Of a DNA stretch of 64,000 nt, positions 45,569-56,892 are shown piece by piece; the stretch's first letter is position 1, and each line of letters opens with the position of its first letter. Location: positions 248,001-312,000 of the forward strand of contig JAEBUN010000034.1 of the NCBI GenBank assembly GCA_023014365.1, written 5' to 3'. The notes beneath the pieces were generated by a model, which had not been told where the DNA came from, did no database searches, and saw nothing but the letters and a program-made list of their open reading frames with translations. The position numbers and the translations under genes are program-made. This DNA comes from Lepiota brunneoincarnata. Its lineage: Eukaryota > Basidiomycota > Agaricomycetes > Agaricales > Agaricaceae.

Positions 45569-46208
45569 GTACAGGAGACTACAGACCAACTACAGGCACA
45601 AGAATACGAAGACGAGGAAGGGGAATATTATACCGCCATGCAGGACCTGGCAAGAGAAGCAGGAATGGAGATAACCTTGGAGGATATATTGGAATACCCT
45701 GAGGACGAGGAAGATAACCATGGATCAACCGACCCAACCTCCGATACGGATGGAAGCACTGAGAGAATGGAGAGCGAGAACAAAGAAGACTCCATGGAGA
45801 TACAATCGGGAGAAGAAGATTATGAGTCAGAGGAAAGCGATGGAACATCGCACAGCAGTAGCGAGAGTACTGACTCATTGTAATATAAATAACGCTAGGA
45901 TGCCATCAGCCAGGATGTGCATCATGGTCAGGACTGCGCACGACCAGTAGAACAGCCAAGTAACCTATAACGAGTATATAGCACCTCATAGGTATATAAG
46001 GCCTGTACAAGTAGAGATTAAAGCCTCAAGCTTTAATCTTGTTAACAGCGGTCGTTTACCTCTCTGCCTTAACTTGGCGTCTTCCCTCGTTATCTCATTG
46101 AGCGCGATCCACTAAGCTCTATAAGGCCAACCATCTTGGACACCTTGTAGAGTGATTGAAGGCCGTCTCCAGTTATCCTCGGATACAGAAGGAGCACGGA
46201 TCATAACA

Positions 46209-46707
46209 TGAGTCGTGAACGAGAAAAGGGTCCTGTGTAGCGGCCTGCCTGGAGCTCTTTTTTAAGGTGATTTTTGATTACTTGGGGATTGTTGCAGGCC
46301 AACGTGTGATTAGGTGGAGTAAAGGTATGTAGTATTTCCGATTGGACTCCCATGTCAAAACCATGTGAGATACTATATGGTACATCAGAAAAAATATGGA
46401 ACAGGTTTGCTGTACAAAGTTCTCTCTCCCAGGCATATGCACAAAGTGGAGTTGAGATCAGTAAGAAATCAGATAAGGTTACATGATTGTGCTCCATGTC
46501 CAGGTCCTTGACAGAGGCTGCATCTGTGATCTCCTTGGGTGCAATTGTGTCCACCACGGCATCCTGAGACACCATTCCATGAAAAACAATATGTTTTCCC
46601 TTTGGAATCTCAGTGTTTTCCATCAGGTCCTGTTTGGAGGACCAATGGTTTTCCAGAGATGAGCGTGGTGGCTGTACATTGTCGTGATGCATGATTTTGG
46701 TCCCCAC
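46209..46707 (-). pseudogene. DIRS-like reverse transcriptase, first half
   Basis: The frame from 46707 contains PYSISHGFDMGVQSEIL, FTPPNHTLACNNPQVIKNHL and GRYTGPFSRSRL, the N-terminal region of DIRS/Ngaro reverse transcriptases. It is cut at 46209 by the solo LTR. When the insertions and one TGAGT copy are ignored, the frame runs straight into the half at 37711. Confidence 0.85.
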
Positions 46708-46768
46708 AGAGAAAACAACGGTGTGGGGACTTCCAATTTGTTTGTGGAAATCATGTAGATGGATCGCT

Positions 46769-48509
46769 TCAAGATATGTAAGGAGTATATTTCGATGGTG
46801 AGCCTCTTTGGGGAGTGGACTTATTTACTAGATCATTTCGAATGATCTGTAATGCTTGATGAGTTAGGGTTTTGGAAGTGACATCATCCCAGATCTCATA
46901 ATGGAAGAGGGTGGGATCAATTGGGAGGATGACAGACTGCCTTCTGATAGTGATGTCGTATTCTCGCCAAGAGTCCCATTTGGTAGCATGGTCCAAGGCA
47001 GTTAAGATTCGCTGGAAGTGCTGGCTCCAGGCTGCATGGATGTCTGGGATGTATAAATGGAGGAGATCTAAAAGACAGGGCCAGGCCTGGTGCCATTCGT
47101 CAAATGAAAGTCCATGTTCATTCATGTCATTCAATGGTTTATCTACAGATAGGAGGACACCAGTGTTATTGTCGACTGTATATTTGGGTCACAACCAGGG
47201 GTACAGTTCTTGTCAGTGAGGTATGTTAGGGAAAGATGTTCATTCCAGCCTTTTCGTATTTTGGCCTGTATAGTTTCTGGGATGATAAAGGGAGAGGCCT
47301 TCCCTGTGAAGCCTGAGATAATGCAGGGACGTCCCTTTTGTGGTAGCGTCTGTGAGGGGTTCTTGGCGTGACCCTCTTGGACAAAGGGGTCCATGATGAG
47401 GTGGTCTGTCATGTTGGTTTGGTGAGTTCTTTCATTTATAATTTAGGGTAATATTTTTGTGGGGGTAAATGATCATGATATTGAAGGTATCTGGTCCACA
47501 TTAATGTGGCAGGACAATGGGGAGGTACAGGGGAGGGATTGCTAGGCCATTCAAATCATAGTATGAATAATCCCATAGGTGTATCGCCTTTTAGGCCCTG
47601 GGTATATAAAAAAGGACCCATGTGAATATGGTACAGGGACCTGTAGAAGTTGGTATTGAACCATTTGAGACTTTGGTGCATAGACCAATAGCGAATAAAA
47701 GGGTGAACATGACAGTTCATATGTGTCAACCCCTAATGATTGGGGAGACTGGTGTATATGTGCCCATAGGTATTTGGGTATGTAAGGCCCATGAAGCATC
47801 ATGAATATATGAACTTGGGAAGGGAATTTGGTTGGGTTTGTAAAGGTTTGGCTGTCGAAAATGACGATGCACAAAGAAGGATGGGAGGAGGGGGGGGAGG
47901 TAGGAAGGAGGGCTTACCACAGTTTTGTCGTAGTTGGGCTATGTGTATCTGTTGTTGTAGTGCATTCTCTTGTGCTTGGGGGGTATTCGGATGCAGCTGT
48001 GGGGTATTTTGTTGTGGCTGGGGGGTATTCAGTGGAGATGGTATGTTTGGGGGGTTCTGATCATTGATAAAGTTTTGGTTCCAGCCATTGAGAGGCTGGG
48101 GAGGAGGGTTGACAGAGGGTGGTTGGAGGGGTTGGTTTGGTGTTCTTGGTGGTGACAACAGTGGTGGTGGTGATGGTGATGGTAATAGTGATGTTCTAGG
48201 TGATGATTGAATACCATTCCATGTGGACCATTCTGGTTCGGTTGATGGGGAGCAAGTTCTAGGCCTGTAGGGACCGGGAACAGGGACTTGGCAAGCTCTG
48301 TTGCGTACTGGGTATAGACCCTGATATGTTGGGTCTTGTGCCAATTCTGGGTGCATTTGTAGGTGCTGGTTAATGGCATTGCGAAGTTGGATGACGGTGC
48401 CATTGTTGGTGAGCTGTTGGTCAAGTTGGAGTCGGCAAGCTAGGGAAACCAGGTCTTGTTTGGGCATTGCGCTCACGCGCCGAGTAAAAGGTCGAGGTTG
48501 TCTCGGCAT
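46769..48509 (-). pseudogene. DIRS-like Gag region, frame interrupted
   Basis: 48509-47799 encodes a SAP-like N-terminus (PKQDLVSLACRLQLDQQLTN, AINQHLQMHPELAQDPTYQG) and a proline/glutamine-rich tail. 47412-47143 and 47134-46769 encode the later Gag part (GLSFDEWHQAWPCLLDLLHL, WDSWREYDITIRRQ). They lie in different frames, so introns or decay intervene. The function is particle formation, inferred from position and from similarity to other DIRS-group elements. Confidence 0.6.
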
Positions 48510-48681
48510 GATGTTTTGAAAAGGGCGCTGGCTAGTGTGTGGTGTACGTGTGAAATCGAAAACGGGTAGCGAGGTGGGAGTAGGAGTGAAGGGGGGCGTG
48601 CCCCTGTAGTTGTGACCGCGTCACATGTCTGCCCTCGCGCAAGAATCAGCACCTGGCCCGATGCCTTGCCAGGTGCCCTGT

Positions 48682-50682
48682 AGACGAACCCCCGCGTGTT
48701 TGCAACGGGTCCCTGCTTTTCTCGCTGACTTCCCTAAATCCAACACTTCTGTATCGGTAACTGTATGGGGAGGGATCTGACCGAGTAGGCCAGCCACGCA
48801 ATATCAAAGACGCAGATGAATTGGCCAAGACTACCTTAGCGGGAATGGCGGGGATATTTCGTATGCTACAGTCATAGTGGCGACCCCCGGTTATTCATAA
48901 CACGGCACAATGCGTCAGTATGGGTAGTCATATTTCACCACGGGCGGGTTCACTTTGTGAGAGAGGAAATGCACCTCTTCCTCATGATCACATTGTCCCA
49001 TCTCGTCTCGACTCTCAAGGCTCGGACTCGTAGTATACATCTCGGTGCTCAAGCATCTCGCTGGGTAATAAACCCCCCTCCTTTCCTTCCCTTGTTCTTG
49101 TACCTGTCTTGAATCTTTACTCGTACTTCCTGAATCCTATTCCCTTTCTCCCTCTCTCTTACTCCTCTTGACGGACCAGAGTCCGTGTAGCCGTTTCGCC
49201 GGCTACGCTCGCCTTCACCACTTTGTTATCAACAACGCTAACCGTTCTTCAACTTCCAACTTTCAATGCAGCTTTCAACGTAGCTGATCACCTTTATTTT
49301 TATGGTGCCCGCTTATGGTCGGGTTGTTAACCACGAAGTGGTGAGCGCCGGTGAAAAAGCTGGCACCGCGTTCTTGGTTCGGCAGCTCTGCGAAGCATGG
49401 GGGGGGGGGTTGCGTGGTGTCTAGCCTCGGTTTAAATCAAACTCACCGGGAAAGAATGAGTATGAAAGGGAATGCAAGGGGTGTCGACCAGCGTCTACCG
49501 ATCGTACATTTGGGTACATTTGGTCTCCTGGTCGTGGGACAGGCCTACGAGATTAAAATCCAACAAACGCCCCAAGCCGGGGAGCAAGTCCGACACGGGG
49601 GACAAGGCCCGTGGACTATAAGATGATAATAATAATGATGATGAGTGGCTGGGGGGTGGCATTCGCTTCTGAATAGTGAATATGGGTGCTGCACACATGC
49701 TTCCTGAGCAGGATGAGTAGAGAATCGCTGTTGGATTGGATATGGAATGGATTTGCAGCGAGAGTTTTTGCATTAGGTGCACTCAGGTATTGACGCAAGT
49801 ATTAAGTGTGTCAGCCCGGAGCGAGGGGCGATGATGATCTTGTGGCTGTACTCATTCATTTGGTTGCAAGGCTTGGCCAGAAAGTTTTTCTCCATTCGTT
49901 TCTCGATAACTTTTCTAAATCGGGCTTTTGAGGCTTATCTCCCTTGCCTAACATAGGGGGTTCGGGCGATACTGTGTCCTCTGACAAGATAAGTATGGAC
50001 AGATATAACATTGATGTCCTTGTGGGCGGCCCATCATGATACAGGCATGGGCTAAAGCCATGGATTCGTCCTATTTATCCTCAAATACGTGTATGCGTCT
50101 GTCTTGAATCCAATATTCCAATGTACCTCAGCCCCCCCCCCCCCCTCACCGCTCTCCTCAGCTCATCCACATCATCACGATTGGTGTATTCAGCCCAATA
50201 GACGCAGATCATATGTGTATCGTCGTCTGTGCGTCGTGGAGATACCTTGAACACCCCTTGCCCATGCTCAAAACACACTACGCACACAACGCGTCTCCAG
50301 AGTAGTATAACACTCGTGAGTGCCATCTTCATTCTGCCATTCTGCAATGCATTCCTAAGGATAAGAGGGCGGAGACATGGCCCGGAGCTTGGGGTCTTAT
50401 TTTTTGTGTCTTTCGAATCAATATACTGCGTGCTACAAGAATTTCCGAAACGACTGGACAATATGAACCTCCATGGCCAGTGTCGGGACAGTGTTCGGAC
50501 TGTTGAAGAGCTTAGAACATAAAGGCAGGGAGGTGCATCAACCTCCCTGCAATCCCCTACAGGCTAACCAACCCTCTAGAAGCATGGATTACTTCTGGCC
50601 AATGTCGTGACCTGCTTCCCGAAAATAGTATGCGCGGCTACATGGGCGTCTCCTTATCGGATCCCTGACTTTCCCAGACATC
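48682..50682. other. Intergenic with a possible degenerate LTR
   Basis: No gene was recognised. 48860-49330 has LTR-like features (GGGTAATAAACCCCCCTCC, then pyrimidine-rich sequence, then GGTGCCCGCTTATGGTCGGG, which could be a primer-binding region) but no partner LTR. Homopolymers of G at about 49400 and C at about 50130-50145 may be error-prone. Confidence 0.3.
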
Positions 50683-53262
50683 ATGTTGATGTCCCAATCC
50701 CCAAAGACGAAGAGATCGTTCTTCCGAAAGATATTCCCCTTAAAACGTCCTCTTCTACCTAGACCCTTACCTGAAGCTCCCAAACTTCAAGCACCATTCT
50801 ACACCACTGCGCCTCGAGGCGACGCCACCGCCAGACTGTCTAACAAACCCAAGACAACTGTTGATTCCCCACTTGCATCGGACACACCGAGCCACCAGTC
50901 AGATCCCGCCACGTCTATAGTTGAACAAATCCCAGCACCTGAACGGCAGAGGGCTCACAATACCTCTGACCAGTCGCAAAGTGCGTATCGCCTACTTTAT
51001 ACTGGCCATTGAATTCTCCTGATGTATCAGAGTTTTCAGCTTATGCTTCAGCCAGTTTTTTTGCTGGTGCCCACGACATTAAGATTGAGAATCCAACCTT
51101 CGCCGAAAAGGTCGTTTATAAGATCGACAGTAAACCTTTCAAGGATCCTCAAATCCTTGAACAGGTTTCTCCAAATTTTTGACAGCGGTGGAACAGGTAC
51201 GTCCCTTTCTGGTGTAGCATACCTGGCGATCGATTAATTTGAGTCATCCAGTTCTCCTTCTTCTCGACAAAAGGCGAGTTCCTGGCGCTGAGGTGGACTC
51301 GTCTGACCGTGACCCCCCTCCTCGATGCCACCCTGAGACCCGCAGAGAGTTGTTGGACACGATTAACAGATGGCTATTGGGCGAGAAGCGGTATTGGGAC
51401 TTTATATGGCTGTCGGGTCCTGCAGGTGCGGGCAAGTCTGCTGTTGCTCAAACGTTTGCGGAGCACTGTCAAGAGCTTGGGCAGCTTGGGGCATCGTTTT
51501 TCTTTTCCAGGCTGCAGAACCGCGACAGTCCCAGGGGTGTCGTCGCCACAATCGCTTATCAAATCGCCGACCGGGATGCTGGATATAATCATTTGATCAC
51601 ACGAATTCTATCCCGTAGCCCCTCCATCCTCGACAAGACGCTCTCCATTCAGTTTCAAAAGCTTATCGTCGAGCCATTCACCCTCCTAGCAGCTCGGCAT
51701 TCTGCCGCCAACACTACTTGTAAACCTCTCGTTGTCATCATCGATGGGGTCGACGAGTGCAGCGATGAGGCTGCCCAACGTCAGCTCATTACGCTCATCG
51801 GTGACTGTGTTCGGCAATTAGCCGATAGTCCCTGTCCACTACTGTGGTTTGTTTCCAGTCGTCCCGAGTGGCACCTCAAGCGTGCATTCGCCAGGACAGA
51901 TCCCCCAATTGACTGCGGGCGTGAGGAGATCACCTGCAACGCCGAACAGGATCTCCAAGACGTGTATCATATCCTCAAAGATGGACTGCAAAAGATTTAC
52001 GATGAGACCGGGTGGGATATCATCCAGGGTCAGGCATGCGTGCGATGGCCAGCAGAGTCAAAGCTGCAGCTGTTGTCACAGAAGGTTGGCGGACTTCCGA
52101 TCCTTGCCTCAGTTGTTCTCAACTTCATTGGCGATGGGAGTCTGTCGCCGGACACGCAGCTGGAGATATGTCTTGTGTACCTTGATGCAATTGGGGAGAG
52201 GGACAAGGTGACACCTTTGGAAGCTCTGGATGCCTTTTACATGCAGATCATGAATTGCGTCCCTCGATCCACACTTCCCACTACTAAGCGAATCATTGCA
52301 TTTTATATTCTTTCTCGCTCTTATGAACCTTTCTATCGTGGTATGTTGGAAAACTATTTCGAGAGAGTCTCCGAGGTCGGACGCTTCCTTGGCATTCGCG
52401 AGGATGCCTTCTATTCGGCTGTTCGCAATCTACACTCTGTCATTGATGTCCCATCTCCCAAATTGGCCCATGAAAAGCGTCTTGTTTTCTTTCACAAGTC
52501 ATTTCCGGATTTTCTCCTAGACCCGACCCGATCCCGGTCATTTGCCTTGGATATGGATCAAATCCATCATGACATCACAGTACTTGCCCTCCGCTGGTAC
52601 AACAAACTTCTTCAGTCGAAGTGCAACCTCGAACGTGAGGGTTCTCCTTCCCATGTTCTGCGGTGCTGACTGTTGATCAGACTGTCCTACTCCCAATGAG
52701 CTATCACCTGACGACTCGCGTTGGGTTGGTGATACGGGTGATGACAAACGCATCTATGAATTTACCAGGCTCAATGTTTTGGGTATGTGTACTAGGGTGG
52801 AGGATTCGAGACGACCTGGGATTGCGGCGGAACTTGTCAAGTTCAACTTTAACCATTTTCCTCGAATATGGAGTCCTCATGAAGACGACCACTTTCCACG
52901 TTTTCTCCAATGGCTCTTGAAAGGTCCAAGACCGAGTTCGGTACGTCCTATTATGTTACATCGTAAGTCTGACTCGTTTATGTAACTCGCACAAACAGGC
53001 GGGTGGTCACCATGAGCATGACCTCATCCGATTTCGCCCATTAGGAGCAGTGGATAAAACTCTTGCAATGCAGTTCACGGCGTCCTTGCCTCTTCGTGAC
53101 TCTTTTCCTCCAGATCTGACCACTAAACGCTGGTGGTTTGCATTTTTTTCACCACATCGGCACGATGAATGCTTCCGTCGCCGAGATGCGCTGATGGCGT
53201 TCTGGATTGGGAAAGGGGAGCGGACTGTACTGGCCCTGTTGATCAAATGTGATGGTGGCTGA
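50683..53262 (+). CDS. NACHT-domain STAND NTPase, multi-exon
   Basis: Predicted signalling ATPase/GTPase of the STAND class, related to fungal NLR-like proteins used in non-self recognition. Exon 1 (50683 to about 50982) is a basic, proline-rich N-terminus. A small exon at about 51031-51165 holds the FFAGAHDIKIENPTF motif that often precedes NACHT in basidiomycetes. The main exon (about 51251-52660) has Walker A GPAGAGKSA, a sensor-like FFFSR, Walker B VVIIDGVDEC and the helical region after it. Further exons at about 52680-52920 and 53000-53262 complete the C-terminus. No ankyrin, WD40 or TPR array follows. Between 51165 and 51251 the joins are unclear, with a possible exon of about 11 bp. 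A single frame change near 52670 may be an intron or an indel. Confidence 0.8.
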
Positions 53263-53554
53263 TGGCTGACGACGGGGTACCACCATGACTGTCATTATTA
53301 TATAGCTTCCCTTTGCTCACACGTAATGTGGAACAATATATCATTTCGCTGCTCTTAGCCGGACCCATTGTTCTCAGCCATATGAGTGTTGCCCCATCAC
53401 TTTTGGCCTGACCTCAAGAGTGCTTATGTGGACATTTGTACATAGCTTCTAGCTTCACCTCATTTTCCACGCACATTCTGGCAAACTACCGGGGGACACG
53501 AAACTGCAAAAGTCACTACTGTCCGAGCATGATCCTCAGTGCTGGCCTGCGGCA

Positions 53555-53745
53555 CCCCAAGTTCGGGCGTAACATCATGCGCAATATCTAAGCTGTCATC
53601 CAGTGGCTCTCCCTATTCCCAAGACATTCCTGAATTGGGGGTGTGTAGCAATTTGCATCCTTTAGTCAAACCATACCAATTGTGGTTCTTCGATTTAGGG
53701 GGCGGTGTAACACTGGAAAGCACATTAAAGAGCGCATGACTTCCC
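53555..53745 (-). pseudogene. Small F-box family fragment
   Basis: This stretch resembles 14950-15070 (CAATGGCTCTCCC..CAGACCATACCA in both, with substitutions), which is itself an F-box relic. It is too short and broken to code. Confidence 0.45.
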
Positions 53746-54129
53746 TACAGACGAATCGAGTCGAAACGACGTGAGACGAAATGAGATCGGAGTGCGAGCG
53801 TGATCAGTGGAACAATCCCTGCGCTTCAAGGTCAACAAATTTTGTGAAGGGACCATGTGGAAATGCCTTGCAAAGAGAGGGTGGTAATTATTGAGATAGG
53901 AAAGGGAGGGGGCGCATCTATTCACTGGAGAACATGTCTCTGAGACCTATACTTTATAATTTCTTTCCTATGCCCAAAAGTTAGAGGAAAATGGGAGGTG
54001 AGCAAAGCTAAAGTATTCTTGAAAGGTGGAGAGGGTGAAGCAGGAGATAGGTGGGAATTTTTCACAGCTACATTAGCAAAGGCTTCGGGACGAGGAAAGA
54101 GATAGGTTAAAGAAATGGTGTGTAAGTGG
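53746..54129. other. Intergenic, nothing recognised
   Basis: No convincing frame or repeat. Confidence 0.35.
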
Positions 54130-54545
54130 GGCATCTTGCGCAAGGGGGACACGTGACAAGGTCACACCACTCGCAAGGTAGTACGCGAAACTTCACTTTT
54201 GCAGTACCTGCCCTCCCTCGCTTGCCAGCCTTCATTTTCGTATGGATACCACGCAATATCTAGCATCCTTTTCAAAACCCACCCACCCATACCCTTCTTA
54301 CATCCTTACTTCCCTCGTTTCCCCACCACTGGACTCGATACAGGTGCAATTGAGAGGTGCACGGTTCCGGGTGGCCCGGCCGTGTTTCCTCCTTGGCCTC
54401 ACCACCCAGGGTCAACGAGGCTTGAAGAAAGCCCCGCCCTTCTCTCCCAGCCTACACAGTATCGAGTTCTATCATTCTACATCGCCAGGATTTTATATTC
54501 TATACTTTATGTTACCTGGCCGCCCCACAGCGCAGGATCATGCTC
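54130..54545 (+). mobile_element. Short DIRS-like derivative, diverged copy
   Basis: Begins near TTGCGCAAGGGGGACACGTG, equivalent to TTGCGCGAGGGCAGACATGTG at 14.2 kb. It passes through CAAAACCCACCCACCC and TTGGCCTCACCACCCAGGG, and ends near CCCCACAGCGCAGGA. It is clearly older than the copy at 14242. Confidence 0.6.
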
Positions 54546-54837
54546 AGGGAAGGGAACAGAAAGAATAACAATTTCTCTATCTACAGAGAAGTGAGGTCTC
54601 AAGTGGAGGTGGAATGTTGAACACCGAGAACAATGATGGGTGGCTTGGACCACGAACGCTGCGAGGTCTTGATCCGATGTTCGTCATCAAGTTTGTCAAT
54701 CCGAATTCTACGACAGGTGACGTGCAGCCACTTATACCAGCAGCTGCAGGAGCACTACGACGGCAATGGAATAGATGGGTGTCTTTTATGCTGTAAGGCT
54801 GTCGGATATCTGGAATACCTAGTTGACCTAACTAATG

Positions 54838-56608
54838 CTAGTCTTTGTCGTAGCTGTCCTCGTCATAGAGGTACTGTACCAGTTTATCATCCTTGAAAAC
54901 CTCCAGCCTGCACCCTCTCTCCGCCATCTGTCGTAACCGTGTTCTATCGTCAGGTGTCCAACGAAACGAGCGGTTTACCATATTCAGCTTGAAATTGGTT
55001 TGGAATAGTTCCATCCGTGCCTCTGCCATCCGCAAAAACAACTCCCGAGTATCTTCGCCTACATAACCGTTCCCATCACTCGCATAGCAGTCATCGCTCT
55101 CATCACTCCCATCGCTCTCATCGCTCTCATCACTCCCATCGCTTCCATCGCTCTCATCACTCCCATCGCTTCCATCGCTCCCACTTGTTTCGTCACCGTC
55201 TGGTTCAGAATCTCCTGGGTTTGGTCGGCCGACGACTACGACTTTCGCCAAAGCAGGTAGAGGAACGTTTGCAACCGTACTGCTAGAATTCTCTGCCCCC
55301 CTTGGTATGAGCACGTTGAATACGCAGGCGAGTCGAAAGGGTGAACATTCATAGAAGGTGAGTTTGCGGACATTGGGCAGGTACTGCCAAGTGAAAACAT
55401 CGAGCCTAGGGGGGTATTGTAACACTTTCTCTCCGACAAAATCAAAATTGACCACCGTTGGGGGCAGACGCTCGAGGAACAGTGTCATCCCGTTCTCTGA
55501 GACACTATGGCTTGCCCAGGCCCAACCGAGTGTACGCAATGCTGGCATTCGAACCTTTTCCAAAAATATTGTATTCCATCGGTTCTCGAAACACGTCCAT
55601 TCCAGGATTTGGAGCTGGGGGAGGACAAATTGATCCAGTTCTGGAATAGAGGGTGTGTACGTCCCCCCGCGTGTGCTTTCCCTCGCACGAAATTCGACAA
55701 TGTTCCGGCACCTGGTCAAGAGTTCCACACAGACGCCGATGGGAACACAAAACAAATTGACCACCGTCAGATTATCCGTCCATCCAGATACCGGGTATTT
55801 GGGCCTCATGAGCTTAAGGTTTTCCTTGATCTTGCGGAGATCGGGCGAATGATAACGTCTTGACTGATATATCTTGTCGTCGTCCTCGCCATTATAAGGG
55901 TACCCGAGATAAAGCTCCTCGAGCCTCGCAAAGCCTTCAAAGTCGAGGACTGAGCATGCACCCGGGACCGTGTTCATCCTCAGTGACTTTATCCGCAGCG
56001 CATTTTCGGGTCTGACGAAGATGTCGTAGAATGGGCGGAGGAGGAAGAAACCGTCTGGATCGCAACGCTTGTCACTACGTTTATACCCACGGAGGCCCGT
56101 AGCATTCACAGGCAGCTTATCTCCGTTCAGGTTGAGCTCGAGTGAAAGTTGCTTGGTGTTGGTCAAGTATAATTCTAAAAGTGCAATTTTAGACGCAACA
56201 CTCCTCTTGTTCGGGATGTGGAGGATGAGGGACGTCCAGAGCTGAGGCGTGGCTCGTGTGACATGGCGCCATAAAGAGCAGACAGAACCAAGAAGCACGG
56301 GGATGTGGGTATCCTCTGGGACGGGGTAGGTCTCCTTGTGGTAGAAACGAAGGCTGCGGGAGCCAATGTCAAGTGATGGAACAGCATGTTGGAATATGAG
56401 GGAGAGGATTTCGAGGGGAAGTTTACGTGTGGATGGGCGGAGAGAGTTGAGGTGTTGTAGGAGCGCCACTCGATATTTGGTGGGTTTGGTCATGAGATTA
56501 TTGATGCGGGTGACTTCTCGTTGGATGAGAAGGATGTTGTATTCCGGTGACAAGTGAGTGAATGGGAGATGCTTGGGTTATTTTCTTGCAGTGAGGACAG
56601 GAAGACAT
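54838..56608 (-). CDS. F-box-like protein, long subfamily
   Basis: Probable SCF adaptor. An open frame from 56553 to 54838 gives 571 residues: a short coiled coil, F-box-like LPLEILSLIFQHAVPSLDI, GSVCSLWRHVTRATPQLWTS, an LRR-like body (LDQFVLPQLQILEWTCFENR, LPNVRKLTFYEC), a Ser/Asp/Gly tract at about residues 455-490, and a basic C-terminus (FRWTPDDRTRLRQMAERGCR). The family's usual start (MSSCPHC) is present at 56608 but is out of frame by one extra base near 56555. Either translation starts at 56553 or the base is an error. The single-exon layout is the same as the next gene. Confidence 0.8.
55085..55195 (-). repeat. Codon repeat encoding Ser-Asp-Gly/Glu tract
   Basis: Tandem CATCGCTCTCATCACTCC-type 18-bp units within the F-box gene, encoding alternating SDGSDE. 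It is length-polymorphic in principle. Confidence 0.75.
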
Positions 56609-56892
56609 GGTTGTGGATGCTTGCATACCTAGGCGTGGATGGTTATCGAGGCCGTGGAACCCAGTTACCAAATTGGAAACCTCGAAAGACGGGAATGTTT
56701 GCCTCATTGACTTGAGCGCTTGAGCTCATGCATCGTGTACCATTACTTGTTAATCAAAATATGAAAAGCAGGACTTGTGGTTCTTTATCAGTGTGGGACT
56801 AAGTGTTTTCATTATATACTGAGTCCCAGAAGTACTGTAATAACTTTTCCAAGCTGTTAAACATCTAAATTGCATAGTTGATATAACTAATG

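Larger units (their letters stand above)
37717..46208 (-). mobile_element. Solo LTR of element A family, split by element B
   Basis: 37717-37779 (63 bp) plus 45574-46208 (635 bp) gives exactly 698 bp, the LTR length of element A, in the opposite orientation. The terminal TGTTATGA/TCATAACA is intact. It is flanked by the 5-bp direct repeat TGAGT (37712-37716 and 46209-46213). No element A interior is present, so it is a solo LTR left by LTR-LTR recombination before element B inserted. Confidence 0.92.
46209..48681 (-). mobile_element. DIRS/Ngaro-like element, 5' piece
   Basis: The outer end (48681-48530) matches the start of the short derivative at 14242. Inside follow a Gag-like region and the first half of the reverse transcriptase. 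It continues, after the nested insertions, at 37716. Confidence 0.8.

Noticed and set aside
48860..49330. Solo LTR of a further retrotransposon
   Set aside because: LTR-like composition only; no defined ends, target duplication or second copy in the window. It is mentioned in the intergenic entry but not called.
55017..55286. His/Ser-rich plus frame
   Set aside because: Shadow of the Ser/Asp/Gly tract in the F-box gene on the other strand.
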